Of a DNA stretch of 64,000 bases, positions 1 to 9,366 are shown piece by piece. The stretch comes from CAJXJP01 sp964022365 (lineage in GTDB: Bacteria > Patescibacteriota > Gracilibacteria > BD1-5 > UBA6164), in assembly GCA_964022365.1 (NCBI GenBank), contig CAXHZN010000002.1, positions 62,001 to 126,000 of the forward strand, written 5' to 3'. The notes beneath the pieces are model-generated. The model searched no databases and was not told where the DNA came from. It saw only the letters and a program-made list of their open reading frames with translations. A program made the translations under genes and the position numbers. Within the stretch, counting starts at the first letter, position 1, and the number at the start of each line of letters is the position of its first letter.

Positions 1-204
1 TTCTTTTTGATTATCACTTTGCAAAGTAATCGTAATATCTCCACCAAGAGATTTTTTTGAATCTTTTTGGATTTCTTGTAAGAAATTTTTACTTAAAGAA
101 TCAGTAAAAATAAATCAAAAAAGAGAAATAAAAATAGCAAAAAATAAAAACAAAAATAGTGAGAAATTTTTAAATATAAAATTTTTTAACAGTTTTGAAT
201 ACAT
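1..204 (-). CDS. ABC transporter permease, FtsX/YbbP-like (partial, N-terminus only)
   Basis: Only the first 68 codons lie in the window; the gene continues past position 1. It begins with one hydrophobic helix (residues about 12-32), followed by a periplasmic stretch containing DSLSKNFLQEIQKDSKKSLGG and then DITI, the pattern seen at the start of YbbP/LolC-type permeases (MacB periplasmic core). The start ATG lies 1 base after the stop of the upstream ATPase gene, so the two are surely co-transcribed and form one exporter or lipoprotein-release type ABC complex. One TGA (Gly) lies in the first helix. The family call is good; the substrate is unknown. Confidence 0.7.
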
Positions 205-205
205 A

Positions 206-867
206 TTATTTTTTGAGGATTAATTGTTTATTTTCGAGAGTATAAATTTTGTCTGCGTATTGTGCCACTTGCATATCATGAGTAATTAAGACAATTGTAT
301 TTTTGGTTTCTTTATGTAAGAGTGACAAAATATCCATAACATTTTTTGCGTTTTTTTCGTCTAAATTTCCCGTTGGTTCGTCAGCTAATAAAATGTTTGT
401 TTGCGCTGCAAATGCTCTTGCTACAGCAACTCTTTGTTGTTCTCATCATGAAAGCTCATATGGATAACTTTCTGATTTTTCGCTTAATCAAACCTTTTTA
501 AGTATTTGTTGAGTTGAAAAAGCTGGTTGAATTTTATTTATTTCAATCGGTAAAGTAATATTTTCACTCACCGTTAAATTTGGAATTAAATGAAATTGTT
601 GGAAAATAAAACTCATATTTTTTCCTCTTGTTTTTGTCATTTCATCTTGAGAAAGTTTTGTAATTTCTTGATTATCAACATGTATTTCTCCGCTATTTGG
701 TGACAATAAACCAGAAATTAAATTTAAAATGGTAGATTTACCTGAACCACTTCTTCATACTATTGCTATAAATTCTCAGCTTTTTACTTCAAAATCCATA
801 TTTTCATATAATATATTTTTTGAATCTGATTGTGAAAAACTTTTTGTAATATTTTTTAATTGTATCA
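206..867 (-). CDS. ABC transporter ATP-binding protein (LolD/MacB type)
   Basis: 220 aa, the usual length for a LolD-like ATPase. Walker A GRSGSGKST is at residues 38-46, with its first glycine encoded by TGA; the Q-loop (FIFQQFHLIP), signature LSGGEQQRVAVARA, Walker B LLADEPTGNLD and the switch histidine (LITHD) are all present in order. It powers the permease encoded immediately downstream. Three further TGA codons are read as Gly, two of them in the signature region. A standard-code reading breaks the gene into pieces that lose the Walker A motif. Export of a lipoprotein or a peptide is possible, but the substrate cannot be inferred. Confidence 0.93.
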
Positions 868-873
868 TTTTTA

Positions 874-1533
874 TTATTTTAAAATTATTTTTTCCTCTTC
901 GAGAAAATTATATAAATTTTTTGCGATTATTTCGTATCATTTTTTATTTGGATGAATCCCGTCAGAAAGATTTAGGTCTCATTTTTGAGCGACATCTTCG
1001 AGAAAAAATTCATAAAAATATATATTATTTTTTTCAGCTAATGTTTTATAAATTTCTTTGAAATTTTTTGAGTAGCTCAAACCATAATTAATCGGAATTT
1101 GCATCCCAGATAATACTATTTTTGCATCTGGATTTTGTGTTTTAATATTTTGAATAATTGCTTGAATATTTTGTTTCAAATCTTCTACACTCATTCTTCT
1201 TAACGCATCATTTCCTCAAATAGTCAGTAAATAAATATCTGCTTGAGTTTCAGAATATAAATCCATTCTATCGAGTAAATTTTGGCTTGTATCTCAACTT
1301 ACTCACGCATTTATTATTTTGTAATTATAGTTATTTTCTTGTAATTTATTTTCTAATTGGGCTGGATAAGATTCAGAAATATCCAGATTGTATCCTGCTG
1401 TGAGACTATCTCAAAGTGCTAAAATATTTATTGGAGTTTCATTATTATCTTCTGGTTGTTGTGTTTGAGAAATTTCATTTCCACAACTCACTAAAAAAAG
1501 TGAAATAAAAAGTGTAAAAATTATTTTTTTCAT
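874..1533 (-). CDS. Secreted GDSL/SGNH esterase (TesA-like lysophospholipase/arylesterase), lipoprotein
   Basis: 219 aa. The signal peptide ends in a lipobox (LFLVSC, Cys17), so the protein is probably a lipid-anchored exported enzyme. Block I is ALGDSLTAG with nucleophile Ser43, and its glycine is TGA. Block II Gly is in NAGVSGDT, block III in IGGNDALRR, and the catalytic Asp/His pair is in LSDGIHPN near the C-terminus. All four SGNH blocks match the TesA branch (acyl-CoA thioesterase I / lysophospholipase L1 / arylesterase). The start ATG is followed by a typical Lys-Lys-hydrophobic signal. It lies 6 bases upstream of the ABC ATPase gene on the same strand, so it probably shares its transcript. 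Confidence 0.9.
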
Positions 1534-1599
1534 ATTTTTGTTATATTCTATAGAGTAATTTATTCTTAGAGTATACATATAACTTAAATTTATCTAAAG

Positions 1600-1626
1600 A
1601 AAAAAGAAGCTTTTAGCTTCTTTTTT
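1600..1626. terminator. Bidirectional Rho-independent hairpin
   Basis: A-tract, GAAGC stem, short loop, GCTTC stem and T-tract. The stop codon of the 1613-2074 gene lies inside the stem. It separates that gene from the esterase downstream. Confidence 0.75.
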
Positions 1627-2074
1627 CTTGATAGTTTTGGAATAACACAATTTCATTCGCATTATTTTTTATTTTTTTTCTTTGTTCGATAATTTCTCTA
1701 TGGGGTGAATATACAAATGCTAAAAGTTTTTTTCTCATATATGATATTTCTTTTTGTGAAAATGATATTTCATTTTCAGTATTTTTCAAATCTGTATTTA
1801 TGTATAAATGTGGAATAAGCGATTCCATAAAATCAGAAATATCTTTTGATACACTCTCATCATAATTATTTGAGTTTTGAGAATAATATATTTTATCTGC
1901 AATATCACTAAATTGTGGTGAATATTCACAAAAATCATGCACTTTTTGTAAAAATTCTATACTTCCATCCCAAACAAAATTTTCAAAATCACAAAAAATT
2001 TTTCTAAAAATTTCCTCTCTGTAACTTTGTGACTCAAAATAATCGTGATGATGTAATGATTTATTTGTTTCCAT
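1613..2074 (-). CDS. Hypothetical protein, 153 aa
   Basis: A soluble, acidic, mostly helical protein with no signal peptide, membrane segment or motif I recognise. It begins METNKSLHHHD and contains no glycine-TGA codon. The reading frame ends inside its own terminator hairpin. It is flanked by terminators on both sides and so is probably a single-gene transcript. Confidence 0.6.
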   Translation of the reverse strand: METNKSLHHHDYFESQSYREEIFRKIFCDFENFVWDGSIEFLQKVHDFCEYSPQFSDIADKIYYSQNSNNYDESVSKDISDFMESLIPHLYINTDLKNTENEISFSQKEISYMRKKLLAFVYSPHREIIEQRKKIKNNANEIVLFQNYQEKRS

Positions 2075-2153
2075 AGTTTTAAAAATTATATTTTAAAATA
2101 TGCCTCCTTTGAAACAAAATAATTATATATATTTGTACTTAAGCTAAACTTAA

Positions 2154-2321
2154 ATAATTATTTCAATTATTGGAAAATTTTTAACAATTTCACAAGAAGA
2201 AATTCAATGAAGAAATCAAGAGTTTGAAAGACTTTATAATGAAAAAATTATTCCTCTAGTTTATTGAATTTTTTATAAAAATTTATCAAAAACATTCCCA
2301 AGTAAAATAAAAGCTGTGTAA
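2154..2321 (+). pseudogene. Possible gene remnant, no start codon
   Basis: An open frame of 55 codons with two TGA(Gly) codons. It reads IIGKFLTISQEEIQ, then GRNQEFERLYNEKI, and ends ...PSKIKAV before TAA. No ATG/GTG/TTG start is available after the upstream stop at 2151. The composition looks coding (Glu/Lys-rich with hydrophobic spacing), so it may be the end of a decayed gene. I do not recognise the family. Confidence 0.25.
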
Positions 2322-2337
2322 TAAATACACAGTTTTT
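2309..2337. terminator. Terminator downstream of sulP
   Basis: Stem GCTGTGTA/TACACAGT with A-tract on one side and T-tract on the other, placed 16 bases after the SulP stop codon (minus strand) and overlapping the end of the remnant frame on the plus strand. Confidence 0.65.
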
Positions 2338-2352
2338 ATTTTTAAATAATAA

Positions 2353-4179
2353 TTATACATAATTTTTTCTCATTTTTTTCTTTAATTCAGGTTTTTTATG
2401 TTTATCTTTTTTATATTTTAATAACATTTTTATATCTGATTTTTTTCAAAATTTTTCTATTACATGTTCAACTGCCTGATTTATTTCATTATAAAAGTGG
2501 GTTTTTCAAAACAAATCTACAAATCAAATCTTTTCTAATTTTTGATATACCTTAACTCTCATATTTGTGATATAAAGTTTAATTCACATAGAATTAAGTC
2601 TTTGTGTGAGATTTTTAAGCATTTGTGAACCAGAAGAATCAATATTATTCATCCATTCAAAATCAAAAATAATTGCCTGTAAATCAGGTTTTTCAGAAAC
2701 TAAATTTAGTATTTCGTCTTCAAAATATCCACTATTGGCAAAATATACATCTCAATCTACTCTCACAATACTTACACATTTACTTGTTTTTAATCCAAAT
2801 AATTCACAATCTCTATATTCTCAATCTTTATACATAGAAACTTCGACTATTTTTGGGCGCATAGTTCTGTAAATATATAAAGCAAGTGAAGCAATAACTC
2901 ATATTAAAATCGCTCTTTCTAAATTTGGTGATAAAATAAGTGTTAAAATAAATGTTCCTATCGCAATAATAGCATCATGTTTTTCCACTTTCCAAGCATC
3001 AATAATTGGTTGAAATTTAATCAATCAAATCACTGCAACAATAATAACAGCAGACAAGCTTGCAATCGGAAGATGATATAAAAGGGGAGTGAGAAATAAG
3101 AGAGTTATTACCACAACACTCCCAGTTATAACACTTGATAAACCAGTTTGAGCACCATTTCTAATATTTACAGCAGTTTTTGAGAATGATCCTGCTACAC
3201 CATATCCTCAAAATAAACTCGATGAAATATTTGCAAAACCTTGACCGATAAGCTCTCTATTTGCAGATATTTTTTGTTTCGTTTTATATCATACAAATTT
3301 TGCAACTCAAATAGTTTGAGTAAACGCAATAAGTCAAATAATCATAGAATATAAAATAATTTTTCAAAATTCATCTACCGATATATTAAAAATACTTTCA
3401 TGTAAAAATGGGAGAGAAAAATTCGGTAAATTATTTGGAATTTGATGGACAATCGATCAAGAAAAATTTTGTTCATACCCAAAATAATACGAAGCAAAAA
3501 TAGAAATAACTAACAAAATTAATACTTTAGGTGCTTTTGGAAAATATTTTGCTAAAAATATTAATAAAAAAATACTTCATATTCCAACAATAAAAGTAGG
3601 AATATCAATACCTGATAAAATTCATCTAAAAATATTCAAAATATATTCAAAAAAATGATTTCATTTATCAATTGAAATTCAAAATATTTTTCCTAATTGT
3701 GATAAAATAGTCAAAACACAAACTCAATTCGTAAATCATAAAATAACAGGATGAGATAAAAAATCTACAATCATTCCTAATTTTAATGAACTTAAAATCA
3801 AGTAAAATATTCAGATAAAAAATGCTAAAAGTGAAGCTAGAGCAATATATTCTTGAGTGCCAGTTTGAGCAATAGGGATTAATACCGCAGCACTCATAAG
3901 TGAAATAATTGTAATCGGCCCTGTAGACATTTGTGAACAAGATCAAAACATCGCAGCAATCACAACCGGTATCAAAGCTGTATATAAACCAACTTCTATC
4001 GGTAATCATGCCAGAGATGCGTATGCCATAGATTGAGGAATTAATACTAAAGCTACACTTATACCAGCAAAAAAATCTGATTTAATAACTTGAGGGTTTT
4101 TTAATTTTTCTCACCACGATAAAAAAGGAAAATATTTTTCCAAAGAATTATTTTTATTTTTACTAATATATTTTTTCAT
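2353..4179 (-). CDS. SulP-family anion transporter with C-terminal STAS domain
   Basis: 608 aa. The N-terminal half is polytopic; near its start the run DFFAGISVALVLIPQSMAYA is the SulP signature, followed by the GLPIEVGLYTALIP and MSTGPITI segments in TM2-TM4. Around ten or more hydrophobic segments precede a cytoplasmic STAS domain (from about residue 450) that ends in a Lys-rich tail. SulP proteins move sulfate, bicarbonate or related anions. Many TGA codons fall at glycines inside the helices. The gene has its own terminator and probably its own promoter in the 4180-4300 divergent region. The transported ion cannot be told from the sequence. Confidence 0.93.
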
Positions 4180-4255
4180 AATTTTATTATTTATTTTTAT
4201 AAATTATAGCATAAATACAGATAAAATAGCAAAAAAATAAATAATAAAATTATTA

Positions 4256-4288
4256 TTGACAGATTAATTATTTAATGTAAAGTATATT
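4256..4288 (+). promoter_or_regulatory. Sigma70-like promoter of the pilin cluster
   Basis: TTGACA at 4256-4261 and TAAAGT at 4278-4283 (16-bp spacer), overlapping a TATATT at 4283-4288. It lies about 25 bases upstream of the first prepilin ATG. Confidence 0.55.
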
Positions 4289-4311
4289 TACTTATACTTT
4301 AACTATTATAA

Positions 4312-5181
4312 ATGATTCAAACAAAAAATGCATTTACATTAGTAGAACTCATAGTTGTAATCACCATTTTGGCTGTTTTGGCTACGGTTGGATTTATAAG
4401 TTTTACTGGTTATACACAATCTGCTCGCGATTGAGCCAGAGTATATGATATCAGAACTGTAGAAAAAGCCTTGGTCTTTTATCAAACTCAAAATAATAGG
4501 TTTCCAGATCCAAGTGATTTTGAAAATACTTCTATAAATGATGGAGGTACGGTAAATTTATGGAAAAGTGGTGTCGTTTGAAAATCAGTTATTAACGAAA
4601 TTCGTAGTATTTCACAAATACCTGAGGATCCAAATACTCAAGAATTAATTAAATATTCTACCACACTAAACAACCAAGAATATCAACTCATGTGATATTT
4701 AGAAGATATATATTCTCAAAATATTATTTCTAAAACAATGGCAAGAACTGATTTTCCAAAAGTAAGTGGGAATTATAATAAACATTTTGTTATAGGGAGT
4801 GATAGTAAATTTTATGCTACACCAAGTTTATTTTCTTCATGAAGTGATGTGAGTAACCCAACATTATTTGATGTTAATACTAAGTCGATAGATTTTGAAG
4901 TTAAAAAATTACAAAATCTTTCTTTAGAAGATATTACATTAGAAAATATTCAAGATAATTTTACTGATCTATGAAAAGCTTTACAAGATACATATTCAGG
5001 TTCTGTAATTGAAGATGAATATGAATATGTACTCAATATTGAAAATAACCAATGACTCAACGATTTTGCACAAATAATTACTGGTAATAAAGAATGAAGC
5101 ATATCACAATCTTGAGGAAATACAGGTGGCGTTTGATGTGTATTTGACTCATCAAATTTTGGAAGTTGTGATTTCCAATAA
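4312..5181 (+). CDS. Type IV prepilin-like protein (first copy)
   Basis: 289 aa. A short basic leader (MIQTKNA) runs into FTLVELIVVITILAVLATVGFISF, with the F+1 and E+5 residues that prepilin peptidase and pilus assembly require. The rest is a pseudopilin-like domain with FYQTQNNRFPDPSDF and SISQIPEDPNTQELIKYS. The short C-terminal end carries two cysteines (GCVFDSSNFGSCDFQ). It is near-identical over about 258 residues to the prepilin at 7333, which has a completely different C-terminus. Several glycines are TGA. It is the first gene of the cluster running to 8964. It could be a major pilin or a surface pseudopilin. Confidence 0.9.
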
Positions 5182-5220
5182 AAATATCAAAATCAAACAT
5201 ATAATTTAATATAAAACTTT

Positions 5221-5694
5221 ATGACATTCATAAAACAAACACTTAAAAATACAGCATCTTTAATGCTTGCTGTTTGAATAATCGGTTCAGCCTACGCTGC
5301 AATTTCTACGGTTTCTTCTGGAGATCCTTTAACGGCTGATAGCTGGAACCAAATCGTAAATAAATTAAATAATACAGATACAAACTCTACTGATTTAGTT
5401 ACTAAATCGTATGTAGATTCAACTATTTCTGCAAACTCTGGTGGAGGGTGGAGTAATTGTGAAGCTCATAGTATTTCACCTACGCATAATGAATCCACTA
5501 TAACTTGTTCATCTGGAAAATCTATAAGGAATCATTCTTATTCTTGTGTAAGATGATGAGATAGAACATATTCTCTAGATTGTTGAATTACAAATTTAAC
5601 AACTACTAGTCTCACTGGAAAAGGTGAATATACGGATCATACATATACTGCTGTTTCCAATTTCTCAGCATCAATAATTTGTTGTGATGATTAA
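5221..5694 (+). CDS. Secreted protein of the pilin cluster, paralogue A (Cys-rich C-terminus)
   Basis: 157 aa. Cleavable signal peptide (MTFIKQTLKN, hydrophobic core, cleavage near AYA-AIS) followed by a conserved segment, STVSSGDPLTADSWNQIVNK, that is shared with the next two genes. The C-terminal half is unique and holds about eight Cys (for example YSCVRGGDR and SIICCDD). The N-terminal part resembles the tail-fibre/minor-pilin-like leader modules found beside pilins in related lineages, but I cannot name the family. It sits 39 bases after the prepilin gene in the same orientation. Its first 130 bases are almost identical to those of the 6220 gene, indicating recent duplication or gene conversion. 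Confidence 0.75.
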
Positions 5695-5709
5695 AAATAA
5701 AAATAAAAA

Positions 5710-6195
5710 ATGAAAATACTAAAACAAATATTAATAAATAGTGCCACAGCAATTATAACAATTGCTGTAATCGGTTCTGCCTACGCTGCAATTTCTACGG
5801 TTTCTTCTGGAGATCCACTTACCGCTGACAGCTGGAACCAAATCGTAAATAAATTCGATGGAATTTGAGAAAATTCTGTAAAAGAATATGTCGATGCGAC
5901 TGTGTCTGCAAATAGCTGAGGATATCCTTTAACTAAAGGTATTAGTCAAAAATCTTCAATAGTAAACTTTAAGAATAGTCTTACATATTGTGATAATTTA
6001 AATGAATGATGATTTAATGACTGGAGACTTCCTGACTCTAATGAGTTATTAATTTATTCAGGAGAAATATCATGAAGTGACTATTTAATAACTAAAACAT
6101 ATTCTCAATGATATATAGTAGTTTTTAGACCGTCTGATAAATCAATATCTCATACTAATATTGCTACCGATTATTATACTCGTTGTGTAAGATAA
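5710..6195 (+). CDS. Secreted protein of the pilin cluster, paralogue B (Lcl C-terminal/DUF1566-like domain)
   Basis: 161 aa. A different signal peptide (MKILKQILINSA) but the same following segment (AAISTVSSGDPLTADSWNQ) as its neighbours, then VKEYVDATVSANSGGYPL. The C-terminal domain contains FNDWRLPDSNELLIYSG and ends TRCVR. The DWRLP...EL core is the hallmark of the Lcl C-terminal / DUF1566 domain found in secreted and surface proteins; the usual flanking Cys (YCDN at its start, RCVR at its end) are present. It lies 15 bases after paralogue A and 24 bases before paralogue C. Likely an extracellular adhesin or minor pilus component; the binding target is unknown. Confidence 0.75.
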
Positions 6196-6219
6196 AATTA
6201 ATCCGTAATAAAACTGCCT

Positions 6220-6723
6220 ATGACATTCATAAAACAAACCTTAAAAAATACAGCATCTTTAATGCTTGCTGTTTGAATAATCGGTTCAGCCTACGCTGCA
6301 ATTTCTACGGTTTCTTCTGGTGATCCTTTAACAGCTGATAGCTGGAATTCTATCGTAAATAAATTCGATGGAATTTGAGAAAATTCTGTGAAAGAATACG
6401 TGGATGCTTCTATTTCTGCAAATTCAGGTGGAGGATATCCGTTAACAAACGATATAAGTAATAGAAGTAGTAATAGTATGACTTTTCCAAGTACAATTGC
6501 TTATTGTAAAAATTTATCAGAATGATGATATACAGATTGGAGACTTCCTACAGCTGATGAATTAATACAATATGTTTGATCTTCAACTAGTACAACTGAT
6601 ATTTTATGGACAAGTTCAATAACACACAGAACAATAAATGAATTTATATGAATGAATATAAGTGACTGAAGTTATAATGACTACTTAGGGACAACAAGTA
6701 TATATGTTCGTTGTGTAAGATAA
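6220..6723 (+). CDS. Secreted protein of the pilin cluster, paralogue C (Lcl C-terminal/DUF1566-like domain)
   Basis: 167 aa. The signal peptide and the first 45 residues are the same as in paralogue A; the middle (GENSVKEYVDASISANSGG) and the C-terminal domain match paralogue B. The DWRLPTADELIQYVGS core is an even closer match to the DUF1566/Lcl motif, and the end TSIYVRCVR pairs with an earlier AYCKN. So this gene is a mosaic of A-type leader and B-type C-terminus. It is 6 bases upstream of the signal peptidase gene. Confidence 0.75.
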
Positions 6724-6729
6724 AAAATT

Positions 6730-7266
6730 ATGAAAAAAAATATTATTATTGGAATAATCTGAATATTTTTTTGTGTGGGAATATTTTTCCACATTTTTTT
6801 TGATACAAAGAATTTTTCAAAATGTTATACGCAAGTAGAAAAAAATATTTCAGGAAATTCAATGAATCCATTATTTAAAAATGGAGAAAAAGTATATTTT
6901 CAAATCTGATATTATAATTGTAATACATTACAAAGAGAGGATATAATTGCGTATGATTTTGCAAATACAGGAAATATTTATATGAAAATATTATATGGAT
7001 TTCCTGGAGATAAAATATTTTTTAAAGAAAATAAAATATTTATAAATGATAAAGAGTTAAAAAATTCTGCCTGAAATAATTATATTTTTACAGATGCAGA
7101 AATTAAATTAATGAAATTATTTATAAAAAATAATTTTTTACAAAAATGATCGTATTTTATATTTTGAGATAATATTTGAAATAGCGATGATTCAAGAAAA
7201 TTTTGAGCTATATGAGAAAAAGATATAGTCTGAAAATTTAAAAAAATAAGTGTCAAAAAATATTAA
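6730..7266 (+). CDS. lepB: Signal peptidase I (S26A)
   Basis: 178 aa. One N-terminal membrane anchor (residues about 4-24), then box B SGNSMNP with catalytic Ser44, box D YMKILYGFPGD with the general base Lys86, and box E FGDN...SDDSRKFG. The order and spacing fit a bacterial type I leader peptidase with a small body. It is located between three secreted substrates and a prepilin, so it may be the dedicated peptidase for the paralogues A-C, whose signal peptides end in AYA; a housekeeping role is equally compatible. TGA-encoded glycines include those of box E. Confidence 0.92.
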
Positions 7267-7332
7267 TTGACCTATATTTTTTGATAAATACAATTATTAT
7301 ATCTTTTAAATATTATATTTAAATAATCATAC

Positions 7333-8964
7333 ATGAAACAAACAAAAAATGCATTTACACTGGTAGAACTCATAGTTGTAATCACTATTTTAGCTGTTTT
7401 AGCTACGGTAGGATTTATAAGTTTTACTTGATATACACAATCTGCTCGTGATTGAGCAAGAGTAACTGATATTAGAACGGTAGAAAAATCTCTGGTTTTT
7501 TATCAAACTCAAAATAATATATTTCCAGATCCAAGTGATTTTGAAAATATTTCTATAAATGATGGAAGTACAGTAAATTTATGGAAAAGTGGAGTAGTTT
7601 GAAAGTCAGTTATTAATGAAGTTCGTAGTATTTCTCAAATTCCTGAGGATCCAAATACTCAAGAATATATTAAATATTCTACAACGCTGAACAATCAAGA
7701 ATATCAACTTATGTGATATTTAGAAGATTTGTATTCTCAAAATATTATTACTCAAACTCAAGCCAGGACTGATTTCCCAAAAGTAAGTGGAAATTATAAT
7801 AAATATTTTGTTATTTGAGATGATAATACATATTACGCAACTCCAAGTTTATTTGCTTCTGGAAGTGATGTAACAAATACTTCTACATTTGATATAAATA
7901 AAAAAGTTATTGAATTTGAAGTCAAAAAATTACTAAATTTATCTTTAGAAGATATTACTGTAGATAATATTCAAAATAATTTTACTGATTTATGAAAATC
8001 TATACAAGAAACTTATTCTGGTTCTCAAGTAGAAGATAATTATGATAGAATTATAAATATTGATAATGATAGTGAGCTCAACGATTTTGTGCAAATTATA
8101 ACTGGAAATAAAAAACCGACTTCTAATTCTAATGTTTGTAATTATGTAGAAGTTATAAAAACCTGTGCTTCTGGCTGGAATTTAAATGGAAATACTTGCG
8201 AACAAACTCTTACTACCACTATCTCAAGCGATTGTCCAAGTGGATATAGTGATACTTGAAATGAAACTTGTGAAAAAATAACTTCTACTCCGGCAAATGC
8301 GAGTTGTCCAAGTGGGTATTCTAATTATGGTAATCAATGTAGAACTCACTCTTATCAAACTCCTCAAGATGATTGCCCGAGTGGGTACAGTTATGTAAAT
8401 AATACTTGTATGAGAAATAAAACTGCTGACGTTTGTCCTGCTTGATATACTAACTCTCCTGGATCTTGTGAAAATAATTTTATTAATTTAGATGCTAATT
8501 GAAATTGTACTAACCCTAACTACCCATATCAAAATGTTACTCAAAGTTCGTGAGATAAATGTTTTGCCTCAAGTTGACCAATGTTTGTTGATCAAACATG
8601 TCAACCAGGGTTACTAGAATGACCTTGAGATAGATGTTATGACTCTAGCGATACAACATGAGTGACTTATAAATGTAATTCATGATATGACTATTATTCT
8701 TCTAATCATAGATGTATTAGATATTACTATACTTCAAAAACTTATAGTTGTTCGTCTGGATTAACACTTAATGGAAGTGTCTGTGAACAAACCGAAACAA
8801 TTGCAAAACCTGATGGAACTTGTGCTGAATGATACACTTTACAATCAGATAATCTCACATGTGAAAAAACTGAAACTCAAACACCTAGTTTTTCATGTGA
8901 ATCATGATTTATTTTAAATGAAAATTCAAATAAATGTGAACGAGAAGAATTTATTTCGTGTTAA
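7333..8964 (+). CDS. Type IV prepilin-like protein with long Cys-rich C-terminal tail (second copy)
   Basis: 543 aa. Leader MKQTKNA, then the same FTLVELIVVITIL prepilin helix and the same body as the 4312 gene up to ITGNK (residue about 260). From Cys269 to the end there is a tail of some 275 residues with about two dozen cysteines, arranged as repeated CPSGY/CPAGY/CSSGL/CAEGY units alternating with single Cys about 10-20 residues later (TCEQ, TCEK, TCMR, KCER). The pattern resembles EGF-like or TNFR-like extracellular Cys repeats, probably disulfide-bonded. A pilin of this size would be a tip or adhesin subunit rather than a major subunit. Glycines in the repeats are a mix of GGN and TGA. 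Confidence 0.88.
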
Positions 8965-8965
8965 A

Positions 8966-9010
8966 AAATAAGAGAATATAAAATTTATTTATGTTCTCTT
9001 ATTTTTATTT
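8966..9010 (+). terminator. Terminator of the pilin cluster
   Basis: AATAAGAGAA / TTCTCTTATT stem followed by a T-rich run directly after the stop codon of the 7333 gene. Confidence 0.75.
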
Positions 9011-9086
9011 TTTTTATCTTTTTACCACACTATAGATGATAAAAATTACTTTTTGACAATTGTTATATTTATATCAAATAATAAAC

Positions 9087-9114
9087 TTGCAATATAAAAT
9101 AAAGTCCATATAAT
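9087..9114 (+). promoter_or_regulatory. Promoter of the structured ncRNA
   Basis: TTGCAA at 9087-9092, 16-bp spacer, perfect TATAAT at 9109-9114, giving a start near 9121. A second TTGACA at 9053-9058 lies upstream with a weaker -10 (AAATAA). Confidence 0.55.
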
Positions 9115-9120
9115 CTCGCC

Positions 9121-9298
9121 GTAACAAATAAATAAGAAGTTCCAAAAACTCAAACTTAGCGTGATATTTTTATGAAAATATATTGAGTTTTACGGAGCAT
9201 AACTCGCGTAAAAAAATATATACATAAATATATTATCTAATTAACTTTTGGAAGTTCTCTTAAAAAAAGAAGAACTTTTGCGCGTTCTTCTTTTTTTG
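9121..9298 (+). ncRNA. Structured non-coding RNA, about 175 nt (6S-like candidate or helicase leader)
   Basis: There is no open frame here. A long-range closing stem pairs AGTTCCAAAA (about 9136-9145) with TTTTGGAAGTTC (about 9247-9258). Inside it are an ACTCAA/TTGAGT helix enclosing a GATATTTTT/AAAATAT hairpin, and a TACGGAG...CTCGCGTA hairpin. The transcript would end in a strong terminator (GAAGAAC/GTTCTTC plus T7) at 9262-9297. A perfect -10 precedes it. Size and a single long rod with internal loops resemble 6S RNA, but I cannot match a consensus. Alternatively it is an attenuator leader of the RNA helicase that starts 69 bases later. Confidence 0.5.
9262..9297 (+). terminator. Terminator between ncRNA and helicase gene
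   Basis: A7, GAAGAAC, loop TTTTGCGC, GTTCTTC, T7. It lies 70 bases upstream of the helicase ATG, so it either ends the ncRNA or attenuates read-through into the helicase. Confidence 0.75.
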
Positions 9299-9366
9299 TT
9301 CTTTACTTCAAAATATCCAGTATCTAAAAATATAAAGATGTTGATGATATTTTAATCATAAAAACA

